NCBI RefSeq assembly: GCF_001591505.1
Contig: NZ_BCVA01000020.1
Coordinates: 1 to 64,000, forward strand
Reading direction: 5' to 3'
Origin: Neobacillus niacini NBRC 15566
Lineage (GTDB): Bacteria; Bacillota; Bacilli; Bacillales; Cytobacillaceae
DNA: 64,000 nucleotides
Below are positions 51,296-59,916 of the stretch, in pieces (position 1 is the stretch's first letter; each line of letters opens with the position of its first letter). The position numbers and the translations under genes were made by a program. The notes beneath the pieces are model-generated. The model worked only from the letters and a program-made list of their open reading frames with translations, was not told where the DNA came from and did not search any database.

Positions 51296-53110
51296 ATGAT
51301 TTACGACTTGGTACTGCTGCATCCGCCAACCGTTTATGACTTCAGAAAAAAAATGCTATTTACCGGTCCAATCAGCGATGTCGTTCCATCATCACCTGTA
51401 TTTGAAATGTATCCAATTGGGTTGACTAGTATTGGTGATTATTTAGAAAGATTTGGATTGAAGGTGAAGATCGTCAATATTGCAAATCGGATGTTGTTAA
51501 ATCCTAATTTTAATGTTGAAAAGAAAATACGAAATATTAAAGCAAAAGCATTTGGAATTGATCTACATTGGCTTCCGCATGCACATGGAAGTGTGGAATT
51601 AGCTAAAATCATTAAGAAATATCACCCAGATATACCTGTTATGTTCGGGGGATTATCTAGCACCTATTTCCATAAGGAATTAATTGAATATCCTTGTATC
51701 GATTTTGTGGTTCGTGGTGACACCACTGAAAAAATAATACTCATGCTACTCAATAAGCTCGAGAAAAAGGATGTATCGGGATTTGCAGGTATACCTAATC
51801 TAACCTGGAAGCGGAAAAATCAATATTATTATAATGAGCTTACCTATGTACCGGACAGTCTTGATGAGTTTAATTTACCCGGATACCGCTACATCATAGG
51901 TTCTGTCTTTAAGTACTTTAATCTACTAGATCCACTGCCTTATAAAGGGTGGATTCAGTATCCGAATACAGCCATCTTAACCTCAAAGGGATGTACCTAT
52001 AACTGTTTAATCTGCGGGGGGTCTAAGGACGCATATGAGTTAAACTGTAATCGAAAAAAGCTGGTAATGCGGTCGCCAAAGAGAATGCTTGAAGATATTG
52101 CCTTGATTCAAAGGTTTACACGGGCACCTATTTTTCTATTGAACGATATAAGGCAGGGTGGTAAGGAGTACGTTGATGAATTCCTTGATGGTTTAGCAAA
52201 CATGAAGCTGAAGAATGAGATTGTGTTTGAATTGTTTAATTACGCGGATGAGAAATTTTTTGAAAGATTAAATAAGGCCATACCTAAGTATAGTATTGAG
52301 CTTACACTTGAATCTGAGGATGAGGACATTCGCAGATATAATGGAAAACTGCCATGTACAAATGCTAAGGTGATAGAAATGCTCCAATATGCATTAAAGC
52401 ATGGCTGTGCGAAAATTGACTTGTTTTTCATGACAGGGATCCCTAATCAAAGTTATGAAAGTGCGATGAGAAATGTCGAATTTTGTGAAAATATTCACAA
52501 AGTATGCGGCGAGGATTCTCGAATATCTTATTTTGTCGCGCCACTTTCACCATTCCTAGATCCGGGCAGTCCTGCCTTTGAAAATCCAGAGAAATATGGT
52601 TATAAGAAATTTTGCCATAAACTTGAAGATTTCCGTGCAGCTATGCAGCAGCCATCCTGGAAAAATATGCTTAGCTATGAAACAAATAGTATGACGAGAG
52701 AGGAAATCGTAAAAGCAACCTATGATTCTGCCCTTAAGTTAAATGAATTTAAATGCAAGAATCATATTATTTCAAAAGATGTTCATGATGAGGTGAGGCT
52801 GAAAATTGAAAAGTCTGTAGAGTTTCTTAACAGACTTGACGCGATTGAGCAGTTACCTAATGCTGAAAAACAAAAACAACTTGCCATTATTAAGGATGAA
52901 GTAGAAAAAATCAACCGTCACAGTATTTGCGGTGAAAATGAACTGAAATGGGAGGTTAAAAAGCTGTTTGCAAATTTCCCATCGCTAACTTACATTGGCT
53001 TAGAATTACTCATTAAAGACATCGCCAAAGACATTAAATGTAAAATTGGCAAGATTGATAGAAATCAAGTTATGGTCACGAATTCGAGCGGTAATCATCA
53101 CGAAAAGTAA
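51296..53110 (+). CDS. B12-binding radical SAM protein
   Basis: The 604-aa protein has an N-terminal cobalamin-binding-like domain (residues about 1-170, LVLLHPPTVYDF, MFGGLSSTYF) and a radical SAM domain with the cluster motif CTYNCLIC (Cys-x3-Cys-x2-Cys, about residues 235-242). The C-terminal 130 residues are helical and unassigned. B12-radical SAM enzymes methylate or rearrange unactivated carbons. It stands alone with no biosynthetic partner in view, so its substrate is unknown. AGGAAG precedes the ATG. Confidence 0.87.
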   Translation: MIYDLVLLHPPTVYDFRKKMLFTGPISDVVPSSPVFEMYPIGLTSIGDYLERFGLKVKIVNIANRMLLNPNFNVEKKIRNIKAKAFGIDLHWLPHAHGSVELAKIIKKYHPDIPVMFGGLSSTYFHKELIEYPCIDFVVRGDTTEKIILMLLNKLEKKDVSGFAGIPNLTWKRKNQYYYNELTYVPDSLDEFNLPGYRYIIGSVFKYFNLLDPLPYKGWIQYPNTAILTSKGCTYNCLICGGSKDAYELNCNRKKLVMRSPKRMLEDIALIQRFTRAPIFLLNDIRQGGKEYVDEFLDGLANMKLKNEIVFELFNYADEKFFERLNKAIPKYSIELTLESEDEDIRRYNGKLPCTNAKVIEMLQYALKHGCAKIDLFFMTGIPNQSYESAMRNVEFCENIHKVCGEDSRISYFVAPLSPFLDPGSPAFENPEKYGYKKFCHKLEDFRAAMQQPSWKNMLSYETNSMTREEIVKATYDSALKLNEFKCKNHIISKDVHDEVRLKIEKSVEFLNRLDAIEQLPNAEKQKQLAIIKDEVEKINRHSICGENELKWEVKKLFANFPSLTYIGLELLIKDIAKDIKCKIGKIDRNQVMVTNSSGNHHEK

Positions 53111-53177
53111 GCTGAGAATTTGGTTGTAAATGCCTTACAAACCCCGAATTTTGTAGGCTTTTGTCTATAATACTTTA

Positions 53178-53206
53178 TTGACTGAACAGCTAAAAAATGT
53201 TAAATT
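53178..53206 (+). promoter_or_regulatory. Probable promoter of the cold shock gene
   Basis: TTGACT at 53178-53183 and TAAATT at 53201-53206 with 17-base spacing, and a TG one base before the -10, form an extended promoter. It leaves a long leader of about 150 bases, as is usual for cold shock genes. Confidence 0.55.
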
Positions 53207-53360
53207 TTAGTCAGCCGTTGCACGAGATTAGATTTATGTTACAAAGCTTGTTCAAGTTTTAACTGAAGTTTGGATAAGAAAGTGGAAGTAAAGCTATCAC
53301 GTTGTAATTTGGTGAATTTTACACATGGCTTGATCTAAGCCAATAGGAGGATTTTTTCAC

Positions 53361-53561
53361 ATGAAAAACGGTAAAGTAAAATGGTTTAACTCTGAAAAAG
53401 GTTTCGGATTCATCGAAGCTGAAGACGGTAACGACGTATTCGTTCACTATTCTGCTATCCAAACAGAAGGTTTCAAAACTCTAGAAGAAGGTCAAGAAGT
53501 ATCTTTCGAAGTTGTTGAAGGTGCTCGTGGACCACAAGCTGCTAACGTAACTAAAAAGTAA
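53361..53561 (+). CDS. Cold shock protein
   Basis: The 66-aa protein is a typical bacterial Csp with RNP1 KGFGFIE and RNP2 VFVHYSAI. It binds single-stranded RNA and DNA and acts as an RNA chaperone. The ATG follows AGGAGG, and a long 5' leader precedes it, which often carries cold-dependent control. Codon use is highly biased to preferred codons, consistent with strong expression. Confidence 0.96.
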   Translation: MKNGKVKWFNSEKGFGFIEAEDGNDVFVHYSAIQTEGFKTLEEGQEVSFEVVEGARGPQAANVTKK

Positions 53562-53580
53562 TACATGAAGCCAATGATTT

Positions 53581-53612
53581 AACAGCCCGACCAAAGAGTC
53601 GGGCTGTTTTTT
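53581..53612 (+). terminator. Terminator of the cold shock gene
   Basis: AACAGCCCGAC pairs with GTCGGGCTGTT around CAAAGA, then T residues. Confidence 0.92.
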
Positions 53613-53626
53613 GCGTTATAAATTAG

Positions 53627-53807
53627 GCTGTGTTAAAGGAAACTACTGATTTAAGAACCTGTTGATTGAGCGGAAGGCGCTCGACTCCTGCGGGATGTAC
53701 GAGCTGAGTGAGACCCCGCGGGTCGGTAACGGCTGAGGAGGCTCACGGGCGAGCCCGCGGAAAGCGTAGCGCCTGTAGCGGAAATCAACAGCCTAGTCTA
53801 ACACAGC
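53627..53807. repeat. MITE-like dispersed Bacillaceae repeat
   Basis: The 181-bp block has outer inverted ends GCTGTGTTA/TAACACAGC and inner ends CTGTTGATT/AATCAACAG. The centre is GC-rich compared with the surroundings (GAGACCCCGCGGG, GAGGAGGCTCACGG, CCCGCGGAAAGCG). From memory, similar GC-rich palindromic blocks with AGCGGAAATCAACA ends are common between genes in Bacillaceae genomes. It fills most of the 360-base gap between csp and sbcD. No protein is supported. Confidence 0.75.
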
Positions 53808-53921
53808 TAAAATTAAAATCCTCCACCCAGTATTACCTGTTATTTCTACGTTTTCCAATCTCACAAAAGATGGTATTTTGCTATAATAGTATTTATGAGT
53901 GAATAAAGATGGGGTGATTAC

Positions 53922-55067
53922 ATGAAATTTATCCATACAGCTGACTGGCACTTAGGAAAGTTAGTGCATGGTGTATACATGACAGAAAACCAGCGGGAAG
54001 CATTAAATCAATTTGTTGAAATAGTCGCAGAGGAAAAGCCGGATGCTGTCGTTATTGCCGGCGATTTATATGACCGTTCAGTACCGCCAACTGATGCCGT
54101 TGAACTATTAGATGAAATCTTATTTAAAATCAATGTCGAGTTGAAGACGCCAGTGGTTGCGATTGCTGGCAACCATGACAGTGCTGAAAGACTGTCATTT
54201 GGAAGCTCATGGTATAAGCACAGCCATTTCTACTTATCTGGTAAGCTAACGAATAGTTTTAAGCCGGTACAGGTTAACGGCGTTAATTTTTATTTAGTGC
54301 CTTTTGCAGAACCTGGAATGGTACGGCAGCTGCTTGAGGATGATTCCATTCATTCCCATCAGGACGCGATGAAGGCATTGATTGGAAAAATGGAGCAGAA
54401 CCTAAATCCTAATGAACCCAACGTCCTGGTAGGACATGCATTTGTGCTAGGGGGGCAGACATCTGACTCCGAACGAGTTTTATCTGTTGGAGGATCAGGG
54501 TGTGTAGGAGCTGAAGTTTTTGAACCATTTTCCTATACAGCCCTTGGACATCTTCACAGCCCTGATGCCATCAAACACGACAAAGTTAAATATTCAGGCT
54601 CCCTTTTAAAGTACTCCTTTTCAGAAGCCAAACAAAATAAATCGATTTCTATAATCGAAATGGATGAAAAAGGGAATTTTTCGCACCGTTATCGGTCACT
54701 GAATCCTACACATGACATGCGTGAACTAGAAGGACATCTAGATGAGTTATTAGATCCTTTCTATTATGAAAAACAACGTTTGCATGATTATTTGAAAATC
54801 ACCTTGTTAGATGAAGGTGCATTGCTTGACCCAATCAATAAATTACGCCAAGTGTATCCGAACGTCTTACACCTGGAAAGGAAAATAGATATAACGGACA
54901 TGAAGAAAAAACAGTCTATCAATATCACACGAAATGAGAAAAAATCTGAGCTAGACTTATTTGAGCAATTTTATACGGAAATGACAACAGCTGAATTTTC
55001 CTCCGATAAAAAGGAAGTAATGACAGACGTGATTGAAAAAGTGTTACGAGAGGAGGCAGTTAAGTGA
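53922..55067 (+). CDS. sbcD: DNA repair exonuclease SbcD
   Basis: The 381-aa Mre11-type nuclease has the phosphoesterase motifs HTADWHLGK, AGDLYDR, GNHDSAE and ALGHLHSP. With SbcC it opens hairpins and processes DNA ends. The ATG at 53922 follows GGGGTGATT. Its stop overlaps the sbcC start by four bases, the usual arrangement. Confidence 0.95.
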   Translation: MKFIHTADWHLGKLVHGVYMTENQREALNQFVEIVAEEKPDAVVIAGDLYDRSVPPTDAVELLDEILFKINVELKTPVVAIAGNHDSAERLSFGSSWYKHSHFYLSGKLTNSFKPVQVNGVNFYLVPFAEPGMVRQLLEDDSIHSHQDAMKALIGKMEQNLNPNEPNVLVGHAFVLGGQTSDSERVLSVGGSGCVGAEVFEPFSYTALGHLHSPDAIKHDKVKYSGSLLKYSFSEAKQNKSISIIEMDEKGNFSHRYRSLNPTHDMRELEGHLDELLDPFYYEKQRLHDYLKITLLDEGALLDPINKLRQVYPNVLHLERKIDITDMKKKQSINITRNEKKSELDLFEQFYTEMTTAEFSSDKKEVMTDVIEKVLREEAVK

Positions 55068-58000
55068 GACCATTAAAACTAACCATGCAGGCTTTTGGTC
55101 CATATGCGGATATAGAGACTATTGATTTCACGCAACTGGGAAATCGCACAATGTTTGTCATCTCTGGTAAAACAGGGGCGGGTAAGACTACAATATTTGA
55201 CGCTATTAGTTATGCGATATATGGAAAAGCAAGTGGCGAGGACCGTAACGGCCCCGAACTAAGAAGCCAATTTGCACGAGCAGATTTGGTCACAGAGGTC
55301 TCACTCGATTTCGCTATCCGGAACAAAGTTTATTCAATCACCCGACTCCCGCAGCAGCCCAAGAAAAAAGAAAAGGGCGAAGGGTACACAACGTTACCAG
55401 CAAAGGCTGAATTATATAGCTGGGATGAGAACGGAGAAAAGAAATTACTCGCTACAAAAATCAATGATGTGGAAGAAAAAATTAAAGAAATTATGCTGAT
55501 TGACAGCAATCAGTTCCGTCAGATTTTAATGATTCCTCAAGGGGAATTTCGGAAACTGTTAACATCTGATAGTAAGGATAAAGAAGTAATTTTACAGCGC
55601 TTGTTCCATACACAGATTTATAAGATGGTCGAAGAAAAGCTGAAGTCTGAATCTACAGAGTTAAAAAATTCGGTTGAAATGCAGGTTCAAACGAGAAATG
55701 AAAATCTTCGCCGGATTCAAGCTGTAACCAATGACGAGCTAAGAGGATATTTAGAAGCAGACAGTGTAAATGATATAATCCTCATGCCTCTTTTACAGGA
55801 AGAAATCAATGATATGGAAAAACTGCTTGAAAAATTAGCCGTCTCCTTGAAAGAAAAGGAACAGGAACAAGATATCTTAAAAGGCAAGCTATTTGAAGCA
55901 GAATCCATCCTACAACAAATCCAAACAAGAGAAGCCTTAAAAGAGGAAAAAAGTAAACTTGAATCACAAGCAGATACTTTTGTAGAAAAAGAAAAACAAG
56001 TGCAACTTGCGCATAAAGCAGCACTATTGGCCCAACAAGAGGAACTATGCCACCGGTTAAAGCGAGAGTTGGACCAATTAAAGGGAAATGTTACTTCAAT
56101 ACAAAGTGAAATCGAGAAACTTGAGGTTCTCTCCAAACAGTATGAACAACAGTATCAAGCTGAATACGAGCGTGAAGGGGAGCGCCAAAAAGCACTTGAA
56201 ATGATTAACCAACTACTTAATATGAAGGACGATGTTTATTCTTTTGCTGCTTTGGTAAAGGAGTCAGCGGCAGTTGAAGCTTCTTTAGAAGCTGCAAAGA
56301 AAAAACAAGTAGAATCTGAAAATAATCTTCAGGGTCTGGAAGACAAGGTGAAAAAACTTCTTGACAAAAAGGCAGAAATTGAAAAGGGCCAGCTGAAGTT
56401 TATAGAAAATGAACGTCAGCTAGAAAAAATGCAAACTGAGTTAGAACGTATGGAAAAATACGAAAGCTTCCTTGGACGCCATCAACATGCATTAAAGGAT
56501 CTAAAAGTGAAAGCTGGAAAATATGAAAATTTAAGTGCTAGGTATTTGGATGCCAAGGCACTGGTGGAAGAATTGGAGAATAAATGGCTGCATGGACAAG
56601 CGTCACTGTTAGCAGCACGACTTTCAAATGGTGAAGCATGTCCAGTATGTGGTTCGGAGCACCATCCAGCACCAGCTTCAGCGGACGAGGCACTAATCCC
56701 AAATGAAGAAGATCTTAAAGCCGCTAAACAACATGCGGTTCTATTGGAAAAAGAAAAAGCTGCAGCAGAGTCACTCTTTTTTGAAAGTCAATCGATTGAA
56801 AAGACACAACGGGAAAATTGTGAGGAGCTTTTAAAAGAAATTCGTTCCAATCGTGTTGACTTTAATGAGACCGATTTGCATGCAATAAAATCAGAGATTC
56901 TTGTTGCCAAGAATAATCTACAGAATGCCCAAAAAGTGCTGAATGAACAATTCAAAATGCTTGATCAGATTAATAAGCACATTGAGAAAAGCGATTCTGA
57001 AAAATCAGGTTTAAAAAGTGCTATACAACAGCTTTCAGTTCATGTAACTGAAATGACTGTACAATTTACGGAGAAGAACACGAACCTAACCAGGATGATG
57101 AAGGTAATCCCAGAGAACCTTCGAACACAGGCAGCATACGAAGAGGCGTTAAAAACATCAAAAAACAGGCATGAAATGTTAGTGAAAAGACTAGAAGAGG
57201 CTCAAAAGCAATTACAAGCAGTAAAAGAGAAACAATCCGCTGAAACTGCCAGATTGCAAGACGCAGTTAAACACCATTCTAGTAAAGAAAATGAGCTTAA
57301 AGCGGAGAGAGAAATATTTGTTACGAAACTTGCAGAACAAGGATTTGAAAATTACAGTCTCTATCATTCATCTAAGAAAACTGAGAAGGAAATCCAGATT
57401 CTTGAAGGTGAAATTCGCAGTTATCGTGAAGAGTTACGCTCTGTTTCAGACCGTTTAACTGAATTAACTGTGCTTTTACAAGATGTTAAGACGCCTAATG
57501 TTGAGGGGTTAAAGGCATTATTAGAGAAGCTTGCACTTGAAATTGTAGAGCTAAACAATCAACGGACAGATCTATTTGTTAAGAGGCGGGACAACCTTGA
57601 TATCTTTCACAAAGTTAAAAAAATCAATGAGGAAATGAAGGTATTAGAGGAACGGTATCAGCTGATTGGACATCTGCACGAAATTGCTAAAGGCCAAAAT
57701 ACGTATCGTATTACATTTGAACGTTATGTACTTGCGGCATTCTTAGATGATATTTTACGGGAAGCTAATGTCCGATTAAGAAAAATGACCGCGGGAAGGT
57801 TCGAGCTTCTAAGGAAAACGGATCGTTCAAAAGGGAATGTTCAAAGTGGTTTAGAGCTTCTTGTCTTTGACCAATATACTGGGCAAGAGCGTCATGTAAA
57901 GACTTTATCGGGTGGGGAAAGCTTTAAAGCCTCTCTATCGTTGGCGCTTGGGCTTGCGGATGTAGTGCAAAACTATGCAGGCGGTGTTTCACTAGAAACG

Positions 58001-58201
58001 ATGTTTATTGACGAAGGTTTTGGCACACTTGACCCTGAATCCCTTGATCAAGCCATTGAAGCGCTAATGGATATCCAAAGCAGCGGACGTTTAGTTGGAA
58101 TCATATCGCATGTTCCGGAACTGAAAGAAAGAATCGATATTAGACTTGAAGTTATAGCGGGTCAAAGTGGAAGTCGGACGGAATTTGTTTTTACAAATTA
58201 A
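55064..58201 (+). CDS. sbcC: DNA repair ATPase SbcC
   Basis: The 1045-aa Rad50-type ATPase has Walker A SGKTGAGKTTIFDA near residue 35, a zinc hook CPVCGSEHHP near residue 525 between two long coiled coils, signature TLSGGESFKASLSLAL and Walker B MFIDEGFGTLD near the C-terminus. It works with SbcD on hairpins and stalled forks. The GTG start overlaps the sbcD stop, with GAGGAGG upstream. Length fits the family. Confidence 0.95.
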   Translation: MRPLKLTMQAFGPYADIETIDFTQLGNRTMFVISGKTGAGKTTIFDAISYAIYGKASGEDRNGPELRSQFARADLVTEVSLDFAIRNKVYSITRLPQQPKKKEKGEGYTTLPAKAELYSWDENGEKKLLATKINDVEEKIKEIMLIDSNQFRQILMIPQGEFRKLLTSDSKDKEVILQRLFHTQIYKMVEEKLKSESTELKNSVEMQVQTRNENLRRIQAVTNDELRGYLEADSVNDIILMPLLQEEINDMEKLLEKLAVSLKEKEQEQDILKGKLFEAESILQQIQTREALKEEKSKLESQADTFVEKEKQVQLAHKAALLAQQEELCHRLKRELDQLKGNVTSIQSEIEKLEVLSKQYEQQYQAEYEREGERQKALEMINQLLNMKDDVYSFAALVKESAAVEASLEAAKKKQVESENNLQGLEDKVKKLLDKKAEIEKGQLKFIENERQLEKMQTELERMEKYESFLGRHQHALKDLKVKAGKYENLSARYLDAKALVEELENKWLHGQASLLAARLSNGEACPVCGSEHHPAPASADEALIPNEEDLKAAKQHAVLLEKEKAAAESLFFESQSIEKTQRENCEELLKEIRSNRVDFNETDLHAIKSEILVAKNNLQNAQKVLNEQFKMLDQINKHIEKSDSEKSGLKSAIQQLSVHVTEMTVQFTEKNTNLTRMMKVIPENLRTQAAYEEALKTSKNRHEMLVKRLEEAQKQLQAVKEKQSAETARLQDAVKHHSSKENELKAEREIFVTKLAEQGFENYSLYHSSKKTEKEIQILEGEIRSYREELRSVSDRLTELTVLLQDVKTPNVEGLKALLEKLALEIVELNNQRTDLFVKRRDNLDIFHKVKKINEEMKVLEERYQLIGHLHEIAKGQNTYRITFERYVLAAFLDDILREANVRLRKMTAGRFELLRKTDRSKGNVQSGLELLVFDQYTGQERHVKTLSGGESFKASLSLALGLADVVQNYAGGVSLETMFIDEGFGTLDPESLDQAIEALMDIQSSGRLVGIISHVPELKERIDIRLEVIAGQSGSRTEFVFTN

Positions 58202-58217
58202 AATAAAGAAAAATAGA

Positions 58218-58399
58218 CGGAAAAATTCCGCTTAATTAGAAATGTATTATTAAAAAGGTCTAAATAGAAGGAGAGATTCCGCTTATTGGCTTAAAAAATT
58301 CGAAAATGGGGGATTTTTCTTTTAAGAAGCGGAAAACCTCCGTTTATTTACCCCAAAACGTGATGCATTCTACATTTAACCGGAAAATCTCTGCTTATT
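58218..58399. repeat. Four degenerate copies of a CGGAAAA..CCGCTTATT motif
   Basis: Copies lie at 58218-58236, 58268-58287, 58329-58348 and 58380-58399, with core spacings of 51, 61 and 51 bases. Consensus is CGGAAAANTCCGCTTATT, a small inverted repeat (CGGAA/TTCCG). The 256-base space between sbcC and the lipoprotein gene contains nothing else. It may relate in style, not sequence, to the 51-bp array at 1900. Confidence 0.7.
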
Positions 58400-58433
58400 T
58401 TACTTATCGAATGATTGAAATAAAAACAATGAA

Positions 58434-58459
58434 AAAAACCAGATAAAATTCTGGTTTTT
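58434..58459. terminator. Terminator of the lipoprotein gene
   Basis: AAAAACCAGA pairs with TCTGGTTTTT across six bases, with A and T runs on both sides. On the minus strand it begins at the lipoprotein stop codon. Confidence 0.8.
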
Positions 58460-58874
58460 ATTTTGTCTTATTTTGTTCTAGATAAGTTGTCAGCTCATTT
58501 ATATCCTTTGATTGGTGTATTACTCCAGCCTGGTCAAAGAGAATATAGGCTGGTTCTGTTTTAATATTCAGTTCCGGATAGGCATTCTTCACCATTTTAA
58601 GTTCAGGTAAGCTTAAAATGTCATTTACTTTTTGGGTAATCTTTTGGTTGTTTTCAATGGGGGTATCCTGATCCCCAATAACTAAAAGTGAAAAGGATTC
58701 TTCGCTATCAGCCAATAAATTGGGATAAGGGAAAGGTGTGTTCATTTCTGATTCTGTTGGTACTTTTTCCTCCATTTGTACGGTCGATGGCTTTGTTTCT
58801 TCCTTCGTTTCGGCATTCTGACATCCCACTAACAGGGTCAGTCCTAATAAAATTGGCCAAGATATTTTCTTCAT
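58458..58874 (-). CDS. Lipoprotein with thioredoxin-like C-terminal part
   Basis: The 138-aa protein starts MKKISWPILLGLTLLVGCQ, a signal peptide with lipobox Cys18. A charged, probably disordered linker follows. The C-terminal 75 residues (FSLLVIGDQDT, EPAYILFDQAGVIHQS) look like a thioredoxin-fold tail with the cis-proline segment but no CxxC. The start is chosen at 58874 because AAGGAAG lies six bases upstream; the frame is open to 58943. Its function is unknown, likely at the outer membrane face. Confidence 0.72.
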   Translation of the reverse strand: MKKISWPILLGLTLLVGCQNAETKEETKPSTVQMEEKVPTESEMNTPFPYPNLLADSEESFSLLVIGDQDTPIENNQKITQKVNDILSLPELKMVKNAYPELNIKTEPAYILFDQAGVIHQSKDINELTTYLEQNKTK

Positions 58875-59036
58875 TTGAATCTTCCTTTGTTGTAAAAGTA
58901 CTTTTTTCCAACATAGCATATTACTTGACTCTTGGAACGGCATGAATGTGGAGGATTGGTGAAATGAAAAGCAGGAAATTAACGATGATTGTCAAATTAG
59001 TAAGTATACTAGTCGTTATTAAAGAGGTGGAAGGGA

Positions 59037-59843
59037 ATGCATCGAAATACGGCAGGAATTGATGCTGGCGGTTCATTAATCAAAATAGTTTATCAGGAAA
59101 ATGAGAGAATGCATTTTAAAAAATTTCACATTAAAGAAAAGGATGCAGCGATTTCATGGTTGAAACTATCTGTGCCATCTTTACACGTTGCATTAACTGG
59201 CGGTAAATCCAGTGTCATACAGAAAAAGTATTTTCCAAAGAGTATAATCATTCCCGAGTTCCAAGCAACCTGTGAGGGTACTCGTTTTTTACTAGCGGCT
59301 GAAAATAAGAGTCTTGGAGAAAATTATTTAATTGTAAATATTGGAACCGGAACCTCTTGGCATGTAGTGAAAGGCGATAAGGTAGAGCGAATCCTTGGCA
59401 GTGGAATTGGTGGCGGTACGTTTACAGGTCTTGGATCACTACTTACCAAAGTACGAGGCTACCGTCAGCTCACAGTCCTCGCGGAAGAAGGAAATAAAGG
59501 CAATGTTGACATGATGGTAAAAGACATCTATGAATCTGGTGAAAGTCCCGTTAACGGTGAATTAACAGCGGCAAACTTTGCAAAGGGTATTCGGCAGAAA
59601 CATTCAGAAGGAGACCGTCTGGCGTCACTTTCTAATATGATAGCCGAAACGATTGTGTTGTTAACGTCACAGGCAGCAACGATTCATCAGGTTAAAAATG
59701 CTGTCATTATCGGAAGTGCTACTGTTGGCAATCATCCATTAAAGCAGGCTCTTGAGTTTTATATGAATATGGTAGGAGTAACACCGGTATTTCTAGAAAA
59801 AGGCGAATATTGCGGTGCCATTGGAGCCCATATAACAGTCTAA
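59037..59843 (+). CDS. coaW: Type II pantothenate kinase
   Basis: The 268-aa kinase is of the eukaryotic-like type II (CoaW) found in staphylococci and some bacilli. The ATP/phosphate loops GIDAGGSLIKI and NIGTGTSWHVV are present, with GSGIGGGTFTGLG and a catalytic glutamate in FQATCEGTRF. It phosphorylates pantothenate in coenzyme A synthesis and escapes feedback by CoA. The ATG follows GAGGTGGAAGGG. Confidence 0.93.
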   Translation: MHRNTAGIDAGGSLIKIVYQENERMHFKKFHIKEKDAAISWLKLSVPSLHVALTGGKSSVIQKKYFPKSIIIPEFQATCEGTRFLLAAENKSLGENYLIVNIGTGTSWHVVKGDKVERILGSGIGGGTFTGLGSLLTKVRGYRQLTVLAEEGNKGNVDMMVKDIYESGESPVNGELTAANFAKGIRQKHSEGDRLASLSNMIAETIVLLTSQAATIHQVKNAVIIGSATVGNHPLKQALEFYMNMVGVTPVFLEKGEYCGAIGAHITV

Positions 59844-59916
59844 AATTGTCCTCTTGAACTATCGGTCCGTTAAAGATAAAGTAAATAGGAAGAAGTAAAA
59901 AAAGCAGGTGGCAACT

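Noticed and set aside
53708..53902. A 64-codon open frame in the MITE-like block
   Set aside because: It lies in a palindromic repeat, lacks a ribosome binding site, and its composition is that of GC-rich non-coding sequence.
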